Below, piece after piece: positions 1 through 6,379 of a DNA stretch of 6,789 nucleotides (position 1 is the stretch's first letter; each line of letters starts with the position of its first letter). The translations under genes and the position numbers were made by a program. Location of the stretch: contig DPKT01000086.1 in NCBI GenBank assembly GCA_003542385.1, positions 1,421 through 8,209 on the forward strand, in the 5' to 3' direction. This DNA comes from Desulfomicrobium sp. (lineage in GTDB: Bacteria; Desulfobacterota; Desulfovibrionia; Desulfovibrionales; Desulfomicrobiaceae). The notes below the pieces were generated by a model. That model was not told where the DNA came from. It did not search any database and saw only the letters and a program-made list of their open reading frames with translations.

Positions 1-435
1 GTGGTCAGCCAGAGCAAGGACGGAGAGATCCTGGCCGCGGTGCTGGAGGGGCTCGGCTATCGCACCGTGCGCGGCTCCAGTTCGCGGGGTGGGGTGCGCG
101 CCCTCATCGCGGCCAAGCGTTTCATGGAGACCCATGACCTCGGGGTCATCTTCACCGTGGACGGCCCGCGCGGCCCGCGCCACAAGGTCAAGCCCGGCGC
201 CGTGTTCCTGGCCAACCTGGCCGGATCGCCCGTGGTGCCCGTGCGCGCGGTCATGGAGCGGGCCACGGTCTTTCACAAGGCCTGGGACAAGTTTCAGCTG
301 CCCTGGCCCTTTTCGCGCTGCGTCATCACCTACGGCGACCCTGTGGACCTGCCGGACTGCACCCGGGACCCCGAGAAACTGCAACGGCAATGCGAGGCCC
401 TGGAGACGATCATGAACGAACTTGGAGGCCGCTGA
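1..435 (+). CDS. DUF374-family lysophospholipid acyltransferase-like protein (5' truncated)
   Basis: This is the C-terminal 144 residues of a DUF374 protein of the LPLAT (lysophospholipid acyltransferase) superfamily, expected to act on an acyl acceptor at the cytoplasmic face of the inner membrane. Visible family blocks, numbered from base 1, are RGSSSRGG (24-31), DGPRGP (54-59), KPGAVFLA (64-71) and the WDKFQLPWPFS stretch (95-105), followed by YGDP (111-114). Family members are usually a little over 200 residues. The N-terminal membrane segment and the block with the catalytic histidine are missing, so the gene almost certainly begins before the window. The in-frame GTG at base 1 is probably an internal valine. 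Its TGA stop overlaps the ATG of the next acyltransferase. In Gram-negatives such proteins often sit with lipid A/Kdo genes, so a role in lipid A acylation is plausible. The substrate cannot be read from the sequence. Confidence 0.88.
   Translation: MVSQSKDGEILAAVLEGLGYRTVRGSSSRGGVRALIAAKRFMETHDLGVIFTVDGPRGPRHKVKPGAVFLANLAGSPVVPVRAVMERATVFHKAWDKFQLPWPFSRCVITYGDPVDLPDCTRDPEKLQRQCEALETIMNELGGR
424..428 (+). promoter_or_regulatory. Ribosome binding site that fixes the start of the second acyltransferase
   Basis: GGAGG lies six bases before the ATG at 435, inside the end of the upstream gene. It supports a start at 435 rather than the in-frame ATG at 390, which would add 15 residues with no family resemblance (MRGPGDDHERTWRPL) and has no comparable site. 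The arrangement points to translational coupling of the two acyltransferases. Confidence 0.75.
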
Positions 436-1304
436 TGCGGGATGTGTGTTACAACGCCTTTCTTCCCCTCGGGGCGGCTCTGTCCCTGAAGCGTCTGCAG
501 GCTTTGGGCAGGGGACTGGGCAGCCTCATGTGGGCCGCGCTGCCCGCCCGGAGGCGGGAAACCACGACCTGCGTCCGGGAGCGGCTTGGCGTGGACGAGG
601 GCCGGGCCAGGGAACTGGCCCGGGAGAGCTTCCGGCACAGCGCGTGCTCTTTTCTGGAGATTTTCCACACCCGCCAGGTGGACCCGCGGTTCCTGCGCGA
701 CCGGGTCGAGTTCGAGAATCCCGAGCTCTTCGCCCGCATGTCCTCCACCCTGAGGCCCGTAGTGGCCACGACGGCCCATCTGGGCTCGTGGGAGCTGCTG
801 GTCGGCCTCATCGGCGCCTTCTCCTCGCGCAGCGACTGCCATGTGGTGGTGCGCCTGCCCAAGGACGAGGAGCTGGGCCGGATGATCATGCACATGCGCT
901 CCCAACCGGGCATCCGCATTCTCCCCCACCGGGACGCCGCCACCGAGACCCTGGGTCATCTGCGCGCCGGGGGCATGAGCGCCTTCCTGGTGGACCACAA
1001 CTGCAAGCGCGCCGAAGCCCAGTTCCTGCCGTTTCTGGGCGAGGTCGCGGCCGTCAACAAGGGGCCGGCCATCCTGGCCCTGCGGGCCAAGGCCGAGGTC
1101 TGGCCCTGCTTCCTGCTTCGCCTGCCCGAGGGGCGCTTCCGCTTCGTGACCTTGCCCTGCCTGGACACCGCCGGACTGACGGGAAGCAGGGCGGAGCGCA
1201 TCGAGAGCATCTGCCGCTTTTACACCGACGCCGTGGAGCGTATGGTCCGCATGTATCCTGAACAGTGGTTCTGGATGCACCGCCGCTGGAAAACCCGTCC
1301 CTGA
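435..1304 (+). CDS. LpxL/HtrB-like lipid A late acyltransferase
   Basis: This 289-residue protein belongs to the bacterial lipid A biosynthesis acyltransferase family (LpxL/HtrB, LpxM/MsbB), inner-membrane enzymes that add secondary acyl chains to the lipid A precursor from acyl-ACP. The catalytic HX4(D/E) motif is visible as H115-LGSW-E120. A second conserved block, DHNCKRAE followed by LPFLG (187-201), matches the region that normally reads D(Q/H)...PFFG. The C-terminus carries the family signature PEQWFWMHRRWK (275-286). The length is near the usual 290-310. The N-terminus is only moderately hydrophobic (about 8-37), without a textbook transmembrane helix, so it may be a peripheral or re-entrant anchor. 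The gene overlaps the preceding DUF374 gene and is followed after 28 bp by adenine deaminase. Which acyl chain and position it uses cannot be told, and a related glycolipid acyltransferase role remains possible. Confidence 0.9.
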   Translation: MRDVCYNAFLPLGAALSLKRLQALGRGLGSLMWAALPARRRETTTCVRERLGVDEGRARELARESFRHSACSFLEIFHTRQVDPRFLRDRVEFENPELFARMSSTLRPVVATTAHLGSWELLVGLIGAFSSRSDCHVVVRLPKDEELGRMIMHMRSQPGIRILPHRDAATETLGHLRAGGMSAFLVDHNCKRAEAQFLPFLGEVAAVNKGPAILALRAKAEVWPCFLLRLPEGRFRFVTLPCLDTAGLTGSRAERIESICRFYTDAVERMVRMYPEQWFWMHRRWKTRP

Positions 1305-1332
1305 CCACCACATACAGACGCGAGGTGACGCC

Positions 1333-3036
1333 ATGTCCTTGAAACGACTCATTCCCGCCGCCAGGGGAGAAGCTCCGGCGGACCTTCTCATACGCGGATG
1401 CATGCTGGTCAACGTCCTGTCCGGCGAAATCCACCCCGCAAGCATAGGCGTCAAGGACGGCGTGTTCCTCGGCATAGGCGACTACGAGGCCGCGGAAACC
1501 CTGGACGCCGAAGGGCGATTCCTCTGTCCGGGGTTGGTGGAAGGGCATATCCATATCGAATCGACCCTGCTCGACCCCGTGCGCTTCGCCCGGGTGGCGG
1601 CGGGCCACGGCACGGCCGTGACCGTCTGCGACCCCCACGAGCTGGCCAACGTGCTGGGGCTCGACGGCATCCGCTGGCTGCTGGAGACCACCTGCAAACT
1701 GCCCATGGAGATCCGCTGCATGATGCCGTCCTGCGTGCCGGCCACGCACCTGGAGACGGCCGGGGCCAGGATCTCGCCGCAGGAAATTCAGGCGATGCTT
1801 GAGGATTTTTCCGAACGCATGCCTGGGCTTGCTGAAATGATGAATTATCCCGGCGTGCTGTTTCAGGACCCGCAGGTCCTGGCCAAGCTCGTGGCGGCCG
1901 GGACGAGGCCCATCGACGGCCATGCGCCGGGGCTGACGGGCCTCGACCTGAACGCCTACATCCTGGCCGGTCCGGGGAGCGACCACGAGGCCGTGCACCT
2001 GGCCGAGGCCCGGGAGAAGCTGCGCAAGGGGATGCACGTCATGCTCCGCGAAGGCAGCTCCGAGAAGAACCTCGTGGAGATCCTGCCCCTGGTCAACGAT
2101 TTCAACAGCCAGAACTGCTCCCTGGTGACCGACGACCGCCACTGCGACGACCTGCTGCGCCAGGGGCACCTCGACCACGCCGTCCGCCTGGCCGTGAGCA
2201 ACGGCCTTTCGCCCCTGCGGGCCATCCAGATGGCCTCCATCAACACGGCGCGGTATTTCCGCCTGCACCGCAGAGGGGCAGTGGCCCCGGGCTACAGGGC
2301 GGACTTCATCCTTCTCGACGACCTGGATTCCTTCGCCATCTCCTCCGTCCATCTGCGCGGCAGGCACATCGACGACCAGTCGTGGGACGCCGCCCCGAGC
2401 GGCGTCACGGTGACCGGCAGCGTCCACCTCGGCGAACTGTCCACGGACTGCCTGGACATCCCGGCCCGGGATGGGCGGGTCCGCGTGATCCGAACGGTGC
2501 CGGGGCAGATCGTGACCGAGGCTGACCTCGTCAAACCCAGGGTCGAGGGCGGTCTCGTCTGCGCAGACCCGGAGGCGGACGTGGCCAAGCTGGCCGTGTT
2601 CGAGCGCCACTACGGCACCGGGGGCAGGGGGCTGGGCCTGGTGCGGGGGCTCGGGCTCAGGCTTGGCGCCCTGGCCGGAACCGTGGCCCACGATTCCCAC
2701 AACCTCATCGCGGTCGGTGTCTCGGACGCCGACATGATGCTGGCCGTGCGGACCCTGGAGGCGTGCGGCGGCGGCTTTGTCTGCGTCGAAGGCGGCCGGG
2801 TGCTTGAACTCCTGCCCCTGCCCCTGGCCGGGCTCATGAGCGACCGCGAGCCCGAGGAGGTGGCTGCCGGTCTGGACCGCCTCAACGCCGCGGCCCGTTC
2901 CCTGGGATGCCCCGCCGACATCAACCCGTTCATGCAGCTGTCATTCCTGTCGCTGCCGGTCATTCCCAAGCTGAGGCTGACCGACAGGGGGCTGGTCGAC
3001 GTTTCTTCCTTTGATTTTGTGTCGTTACACGAATAG
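1333..3036 (+). CDS. ade: Adenine deaminase
   Basis: Adenine deaminase (EC 3.5.4.2) hydrolyses adenine to hypoxanthine and ammonia in cytoplasmic purine salvage. The 567-residue length is usual for the prokaryotic Ade family of the amidohydrolase superfamily. Metal and active-site blocks appear in order: GHIHIEST (71-78, with H72 and H74), CDPHELANVLG (99-109), DGHAPGL (195-201), SDHE (216-219), MLREGSSEKNL (237-247) and TDDRHCDD (266-273, paired aspartates D267/D268). These are followed by the SPLRAIQMAS and PGYRADFILLDDL segments that close the barrel domain. The C-terminal Ade domain shows VAHDSHNLIAVG (451-462). The ATG at 1333 is preceded by GAGGTG (1322-1327). No key residue appears to be missing. 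It lies 28 bp after the acyltransferase with no terminator between, so co-transcription is likely although the functions are unrelated. No purine riboswitch fits in that gap. Confidence 0.96.
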   Translation: MSLKRLIPAARGEAPADLLIRGCMLVNVLSGEIHPASIGVKDGVFLGIGDYEAAETLDAEGRFLCPGLVEGHIHIESTLLDPVRFARVAAGHGTAVTVCDPHELANVLGLDGIRWLLETTCKLPMEIRCMMPSCVPATHLETAGARISPQEIQAMLEDFSERMPGLAEMMNYPGVLFQDPQVLAKLVAAGTRPIDGHAPGLTGLDLNAYILAGPGSDHEAVHLAEAREKLRKGMHVMLREGSSEKNLVEILPLVNDFNSQNCSLVTDDRHCDDLLRQGHLDHAVRLAVSNGLSPLRAIQMASINTARYFRLHRRGAVAPGYRADFILLDDLDSFAISSVHLRGRHIDDQSWDAAPSGVTVTGSVHLGELSTDCLDIPARDGRVRVIRTVPGQIVTEADLVKPRVEGGLVCADPEADVAKLAVFERHYGTGGRGLGLVRGLGLRLGALAGTVAHDSHNLIAVGVSDADMMLAVRTLEACGGGFVCVEGGRVLELLPLPLAGLMSDREPEEVAAGLDRLNAAARSLGCPADINPFMQLSFLSLPVIPKLRLTDRGLVDVSSFDFVSLHE

Positions 3037-3107
3037 CGCTTGCGCTCGCCAGTAGATGCAATTAAGTACTCTTCCTGCTTAAAAATGGCACTACTGCGGA
3101 GGAAACT
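3037..3107 (+). promoter_or_regulatory. AT-rich intergenic region before the chemoreceptor, possible promoter
   Basis: This 71-bp gap is clearly richer in A and T than its surroundings. It contains TTAAG (3062-3066) and CTTAA (3078-3082) as an inverted repeat with an 11-base spacer, then a run of A (3081-3085) that could be part of a weak -10 box (TAAAAA, 3080-3085). No good -35 box stands at the right distance. A strong Shine-Dalgarno GGAGGA (3098-3103) precedes the ATG at 3108. AGCGC-TT-GCGCT (3035-3046) overlaps the end of ade but lacks a T tract. A promoter here is an inference from composition and from the change of function. Confidence 0.3.
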
Positions 3108-4829
3108 ATGTGGGCGCGACTGAGTCTGAAGTGGAAGATACTGCTGATCACCGGCTGCGGCCCTCTGGTCCTGGCGCTGGTCATGGCCTGGATGCATGTG
3201 CGCGACGTCACGGACGCCGCCATCGGCGGCAAGCTCAAGGAGAGCCGCTCCGTGGTCATGATGGCCGAATCCGTGCGCGAGGACATGGCCCACAAGCACA
3301 AGCTCGGAGTGCTCCGCCCGCTGGATGAACTCAAGGACGATCCGGCCACGCTGCTGCAATCCGTGCCCATCGTCTCGGCCATGAACACGGCCGCGGCCAG
3401 GGCCGCGGAGGCCGGGTACGAGTTCAGGGTGCCCAAGGAAAGCCCCCGCAACCCGAAGAACGCGCCCAATGACCTGGAACGGAAGGTGCTGGCCGAATTC
3501 AGCTCCTCGAACCTCCAGGAAAAGGTCATCGTCGAGAAGGACAGGCTCCTCTATTTCAAGCCCATCCGCCTGTCCGAAGACTGCCTGTACTGCCACGGCG
3601 ATCCCAGGGGCGAGAAGGACCCGACCGGGGGCGTCAAGGAAGGATGGAAGGCCGGCGAGGTGCACGGCGCGTTCGTCGTCATCTCCTCCCTGAAGGAGAC
3701 CAACGCCTCGATCCTGGCCAGCGAGCTCACCGTCGGTGCGGTCACCATGGGCATACTCCTGCTGGTGGGCGCCGTTTCCTGGCTGCAGATCCGGGCCAGC
3801 GTGCTGCGGCCACTGCGCGAGGCCGGGGACTACCTGGAGCGCCTGGCCGACGGTGACATGACCGGGGAACTGGCCGTCAGCCGCAAGGACGAGCTGGGCG
3901 ACATGCAGGGGCACCTCAACCACATGGCGACGAACCTGCGGGTCATCGTCCGGGACATCACCGAGCGGGCCAGGGTGCTCCTGGGCTCCTCGGCCGAACT
4001 GGAGACCATGTCCGACGGGCTGCTCAGGAGCGCCGAGGAGCTTTCGGCCAAGTCGAACACCGTGGCAACGGCCTCGGAGGAGATGAACGCCAACATGAAC
4101 TCCGTGGCCGCAGCCATGGAGCAGGCCTCCACCAACGTCGGCACCGTGGCCACGGCGGCCGAAGAGATGAGCGCCACCATCCACGAGATCGCCGGCAACA
4201 CGGATAAGACACGCGAGGTCACCCGGCGCGCCGTGGCCAAGGCCAGCTCGGCCTCCCAGCGCGTGGACCAGCTCGGCGTGGCCGCCCGCGAGATCGGCAA
4301 GGTCACCGAGACCATCACGGCCATCTCCTCCCAGACCAACCTCCTGGCTTTGAACGCCACCATCGAGGCGGCCCGGGCCGGTGAGGCCGGCCGCGGCTTC
4401 GCCGTCGTGGCCAACGAGATCAAGGAGCTGGCCAACCAGACGGCCTCCGCTACGGAGGAGATCCGCGAGCGCATCGCCGGCATCCAGAGCTCCACGACCG
4501 CGACCATCGAGGAGATCGGTCAGGTCATGGCGGTCATCGAGGAGGTCAGCGCCTTCGTCTCGACCATCGCCGCCGCCGTGGAGCAGCAGTCCTCCGCCAC
4601 CCGCGACATCGCCGAGAACGTCGGCCAGGCCTCCATGGGCATCCAGGAGGTAAACGAGAACGTGTCCCAGGCCTCGGTCGTCACGGGCGAGATCGCCAAA
4701 GACATCGTCCAGGTCAGCACCGCCTCGGGGCACATCTCTACCAGCAGCACGGAGCTCAAACGGAGCTCCGAGAACCTCTCCATGCTGGCGGGGGCCCTGG
4801 AGGGGCTGGTCAAGAAGTTCAAGGTGTGA
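3108..4829 (+). CDS. Methyl-accepting chemotaxis protein with haem-c periplasmic sensor (DcrA-like)
   Basis: This 573-residue transmembrane chemoreceptor has a first membrane helix at about 10-29, a periplasmic domain at about 30-205, a second helix at about 207-227, a HAMP linker at about 228-282 and a cytoplasmic signalling coiled coil to the end. The periplasmic domain carries C159-LY-C162-H163, a CxxCH motif for covalent haem c, in a context (FKPIRLSEDCLYCHGDP) that resembles the DUF3365/Tll0287-like sensor family. The signalling tip is well conserved (ISSQTNLLALNATIEAA, 407-422, then RAGEAGRGFAVVANEIKELA, 423-442). Glutamate-rich helices such as ASEEMNANM (322-330) and AEEMSATIHE (351-360) are likely methylation sites. 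There is no C-terminal NWETF-type tether for CheR. By analogy with Desulfovibrio DcrA it probably senses redox potential or oxygen and signals to CheA/CheW. It appears to form its own unit, with AT-rich DNA before it and a terminator after it. The ligand is inferred; receptor and haem motif are seen directly. Confidence 0.93.
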   Translation: MWARLSLKWKILLITGCGPLVLALVMAWMHVRDVTDAAIGGKLKESRSVVMMAESVREDMAHKHKLGVLRPLDELKDDPATLLQSVPIVSAMNTAAARAAEAGYEFRVPKESPRNPKNAPNDLERKVLAEFSSSNLQEKVIVEKDRLLYFKPIRLSEDCLYCHGDPRGEKDPTGGVKEGWKAGEVHGAFVVISSLKETNASILASELTVGAVTMGILLLVGAVSWLQIRASVLRPLREAGDYLERLADGDMTGELAVSRKDELGDMQGHLNHMATNLRVIVRDITERARVLLGSSAELETMSDGLLRSAEELSAKSNTVATASEEMNANMNSVAAAMEQASTNVGTVATAAEEMSATIHEIAGNTDKTREVTRRAVAKASSASQRVDQLGVAAREIGKVTETITAISSQTNLLALNATIEAARAGEAGRGFAVVANEIKELANQTASATEEIRERIAGIQSSTTATIEEIGQVMAVIEEVSAFVSTIAAAVEQQSSATRDIAENVGQASMGIQEVNENVSQASVVTGEIAKDIVQVSTASGHISTSSTELKRSSENLSMLAGALEGLVKKFKV

Positions 4830-4855
4830 CGGGTCGCATCCAGAGATGAACGAGA

Positions 4856-4888
4856 TGGAGCGCGCCCTTCGGGGCGCGTTCCGCTTTT
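4856..4888 (+). terminator. Intrinsic terminator after the chemoreceptor gene
   Basis: CGCGCCC (4861-4867) pairs perfectly with GGGCGCG (4872-4878) around a TTCG tetraloop (4868-4871). The stem can extend outward to 4856/4883 with G-U pairs, giving about 12 bp, and is followed by CTTTT (4884-4888). It lies 26 bases after the receptor's stop codon, as expected for a rho-independent terminator. Confidence 0.85.
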
Positions 4889-4987
4889 CACCCCCCAGGC
4901 CCTTCCGATTGTCGCTTTCTTCCCGGTCTTTTTCGTCATACCTCTCCATCATGGACGTCCGCATCGCGTCCGAGGGAGGTAACGCTC

Positions 4988-5506
4988 ATGAAAGGCTTTC
5001 TTCGCGCCTGGCTCCTGGTCCTGCTTCTTGCGGCAGACGCCCTGTCGGCACCCGCACATCTCTACAGATACATGGACAACCCGCAGCCCGTGGGCAGCGG
5101 CAACCTGAGATTCCTGGTCTGGAACGTGTATACCGCCACCCTGTACGCGCCCGCCGGGAGCTGGCGCCCTGACGGGCCCTTCGCGCTGCATATCGTCTAT
5201 CACATGGAACTCAAGGGGGCGGACATCGCGACGAGGAGCATCGAGGAAATGCGCCGGCAGGGCCTGGACGACCCTGAAACGCTGCGGCGCTTCGGGGCGC
5301 GCATGGAGGCGATTTTCCCCGACGTCGTCAAAGACATGACCCTGACGGGGGTGCGCGACAGGGCGGGAGGCACGCTGTTCTACAGGGACGGCGTTTTTAT
5401 CGGAGCCATACGGGAAAAGGAATTCACGGACCGCTTTTTCGATATCTGGCTTTCGCCCGAAACGAGCGAGCCGGAACTCCGCGCCCGACTACTTGGCGGC
5501 AGTTGA
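4988..5506 (+). CDS. Exported chalcone-isomerase-like domain protein
   Basis: This 172-residue protein starts with a clear signal peptide: MKGFLRAW, a leucine-rich core (9-14), then alanine-containing cleavage candidates such as APA (21-23). The remainder resembles the bacterial chalcone isomerase-like family (Chalcone_3 type). It has a GSGNLRFLVWNVYTATLYAP segment (36-55), a central LHIVYHMELKGADIATRSIEEM block (67-88) and a C-terminal FTDRFFDIWLSPETSEPELRARLLG block (146-170) matching the family's final 'F..iWLg..p.....r..LLG' pattern. Bacterial members are mostly periplasmic or secreted, lack a demonstrated enzymatic role, and should not be assumed to isomerise flavonoids. GGAGGT (4975-4980) supports the ATG at 4988; the gap back to the terminator (4889-4974) must hold its promoter, but no convincing -35/-10 pair was found. 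The gene stands alone, converging on modA, so context gives no function. Confidence 0.78.
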   Translation: MKGFLRAWLLVLLLAADALSAPAHLYRYMDNPQPVGSGNLRFLVWNVYTATLYAPAGSWRPDGPFALHIVYHMELKGADIATRSIEEMRRQGLDDPETLRRFGARMEAIFPDVVKDMTLTGVRDRAGGTLFYRDGVFIGAIREKEFTDRFFDIWLSPETSEPELRARLLGGS

Positions 5507-5514
5507 GCACAGGT

Positions 5515-5542
5515 CCCGGCGGCCGGTGCGCACGGCGCCGGG
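5515..5542 (+). terminator. GC-rich hairpin after the chalcone-isomerase-like gene
   Basis: CCCGGCG (5515-5521) pairs with CGCCGGG (5536-5542). After one bulged base, CCG (5523-5525) pairs with CGG (5533-5535) around a 7-base loop. It begins eight bases after the stop codon of the + strand gene, a position that suits a transcription end. No T tract follows directly, so it may only assist termination or be a chance structure in GC-rich DNA. Confidence 0.3.
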
Positions 5543-5561
5543 GCTTGGGGAGCTTTCTCTA

Positions 5562-5604
5562 CACGCGCTTTCAGGGCGGCTCCATACCGCCCTGAAAGCG
5601 CGTG
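5562..5604. terminator. Perfect 18-bp hairpin between convergent genes, probable bidirectional terminator
   Basis: The arm CACGCGCTTTCAGGGCGG (5562-5579) is the exact reverse complement of CCGCCCTGAAAGCGCGTG (5587-5604), with a 7-base loop (CTCCATA). It starts four bases beyond the modA stop codon on the - strand and lies 55 bases after the stop of the + strand gene, the expected place for a shared terminator. Neither side has a proper U tract: the + strand continues GCGGTTAGGGCTTCTT, and the - strand continues TAGAGAAAGC. It could instead protect mRNA 3' ends or be a dispersed palindromic repeat. Confidence 0.6.
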
Positions 5605-5608
5605 GCGG

Positions 5609-6367
5609 TTAGGGCTTCTTGAAGCCGTACCTGGCCAGCACGGCCTGGCCTTCTGCGCCCAGGACGAAGTCGATGAAGGCCTGGCCCATGTCCTTGCTCC
5701 TGGAGGTCTGCACGAGGGCGATGGGGTAGCTGATGGGCTTATGGCCGGCCACTTCGGCCGCGAGCTTGACCTTGTCGGCACGCGTGGCGGCGTCCGTGGC
5801 GTAGACGAAGCCGGCGTCGATCTCGCCGCGCGAGAGGTAGTCCAGGACCTGGCGCACGGATTCGGCCAGGATGCATTTGGGGGAGATCTTTTCCCACATG
5901 CCGTTTTTTTCCAGGGCGAGCTTGGTGTAGCGGCCCACGGGAACGCTTTCGGGGTTGCCCACGCCGATCTTGGCCACCTTGGGGTCGGTCAGGGAGGCCA
6001 GGTTTTTCACGGCGGCCCCGCCCGAGGCGGGAATGGCCAGGACCAGGGAGTTTTGGGCGAAGTTTTTGCGGCTGGGGGTATCGATGAGGTTTTTGCCGGC
6101 GGCGTCGTCCATGGTTTTCTGGTCGGCCGAGGCGAACACGTCCACGGGTGCGCCCTGTTCGATCTGTTTGAGCAGGGGGCCGGAGGCGGCGAAGTTGAGG
6201 ACCAGGGTCGTGCCGGGATTGGCCTTTTCGAAGAGGGGCTTTACCGTGTTGAAGGCGTCGGTGAGGCTGGCGGCGGCCGAGACGGTCAGTTCCCCGGCCA
6301 GGGTCGGGCAGGCCAGGGCCAGGACCAGGGCCAGGGCCAGGGCCAGTGAGAGACGCAGGCGTTTCAT
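5609..6367 (-). CDS. modA: Molybdate ABC transporter periplasmic binding protein ModA
   Basis: ModA captures molybdate (and usually tungstate) in the periplasm and delivers it to ModB/ModC for import, feeding Mo- and W-cofactor synthesis. The 252-residue length is typical. A signal peptide (MKRLRLS, then a Leu-Ala-rich core at 8-19) is followed by a likely cleavage near TLA-GE (22-26). Conserved blocks are LTVSAAASLTDAF (27-39), NFAASGPLLKQIEQGAPVDVFASAD (58-82), GNPESVPVGRY (137-147) and VRQVLDYLSRGEIDAGFVYATDA (171-193). By position, S34, S62, V144, V171 and Y189 correspond to the oxyanion ligands S12, S39, A125, V152 and Y170 of mature E. coli ModA; this mapping was done by eye. The Shine-Dalgarno AAAGGAGT (6373-6380, - strand) overlaps the end of modB, so the two genes are probably co-translated. 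The core is encoded by CTGGCC repeats. Tungstate preference cannot be excluded. Confidence 0.95.
   Translation of the reverse strand: MKRLRLSLALALALVLALACPTLAGELTVSAAASLTDAFNTVKPLFEKANPGTTLVLNFAASGPLLKQIEQGAPVDVFASADQKTMDDAAGKNLIDTPSRKNFAQNSLVLAIPASGGAAVKNLASLTDPKVAKIGVGNPESVPVGRYTKLALEKNGMWEKISPKCILAESVRQVLDYLSRGEIDAGFVYATDAATRADKVKLAAEVAGHKPISYPIALVQTSRSKDMGQAFIDFVLGAEGQAVLARYGFKKP
6311..6346. repeat. Six tandem GGCCAG hexamers inside the modA signal peptide
   Basis: Six consecutive hexamers read GGCCAG, GGCCAG, GACCAG, GGCCAG, GGCCAG, GGCCAG. On the coding strand they are CTGGCC units encoding Leu-Ala pairs (one Leu-Val), which form the hydrophobic core of the ModA signal peptide, residues 8-19. 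Gain or loss of one unit would keep the frame and change the core length by two residues. Confidence 0.9.
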
Positions 6368-6379
6368 GGCGGACTCCTT

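Noticed and set aside
1..3. GTG at base 1 as a true start codon of the DUF374 gene
   Set aside because: The protein would lack the N-terminal segment and catalytic histidine region of the family; the reading frame is open to the window edge, so truncation is the simpler reading.
390..434. Upstream ATG at 390 as the start of the LpxL-like gene
   Set aside because: The extra 15 residues do not resemble the family, and the GGAGG at 424-428 is placed for the ATG at 435.
3086..3100. Sigma-54-like TGGCAC before the chemoreceptor
   Set aside because: The -12 GC is not at the required spacing (3099-3100 is GA; the GC at 3096-3097 is three bases too near), and the site would overlap the ribosome binding site.
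4909..4942. Possible sigma-70 promoter (TTGTCG at 4909 and CATACC at 4937) before the chalcone-isomerase-like gene
   Set aside because: The spacer is 22 bases, and the -10 match is poor. A promoter is expected in this gap, but I cannot place it.
2610..4964. A 784-residue open frame on the minus strand, with other long minus-strand frames at 330-1475 and 1054-2700
   Set aside because: They lie antisense to genes with clear family motifs, and their translations are low-complexity (Gly/His/Asp-rich or Arg/Pro-rich) without recognisable domains. Long antisense frames are expected from third-position GC bias.
6308..6319. Lipoprotein lipobox at C20 of ModA
   Set aside because: The residues before the cysteine read A-L-A-C, which does not fit the [LVI][ASTVI][GAS]C pattern; an ordinary signal peptidase I site near residue 24 fits better.
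5741..6349. A 202-residue plus-strand open frame opposite modA
   Set aside because: It is the Gly/Val-rich shadow of modA, which carries the full ModA motif set, and has no recognisable domain.
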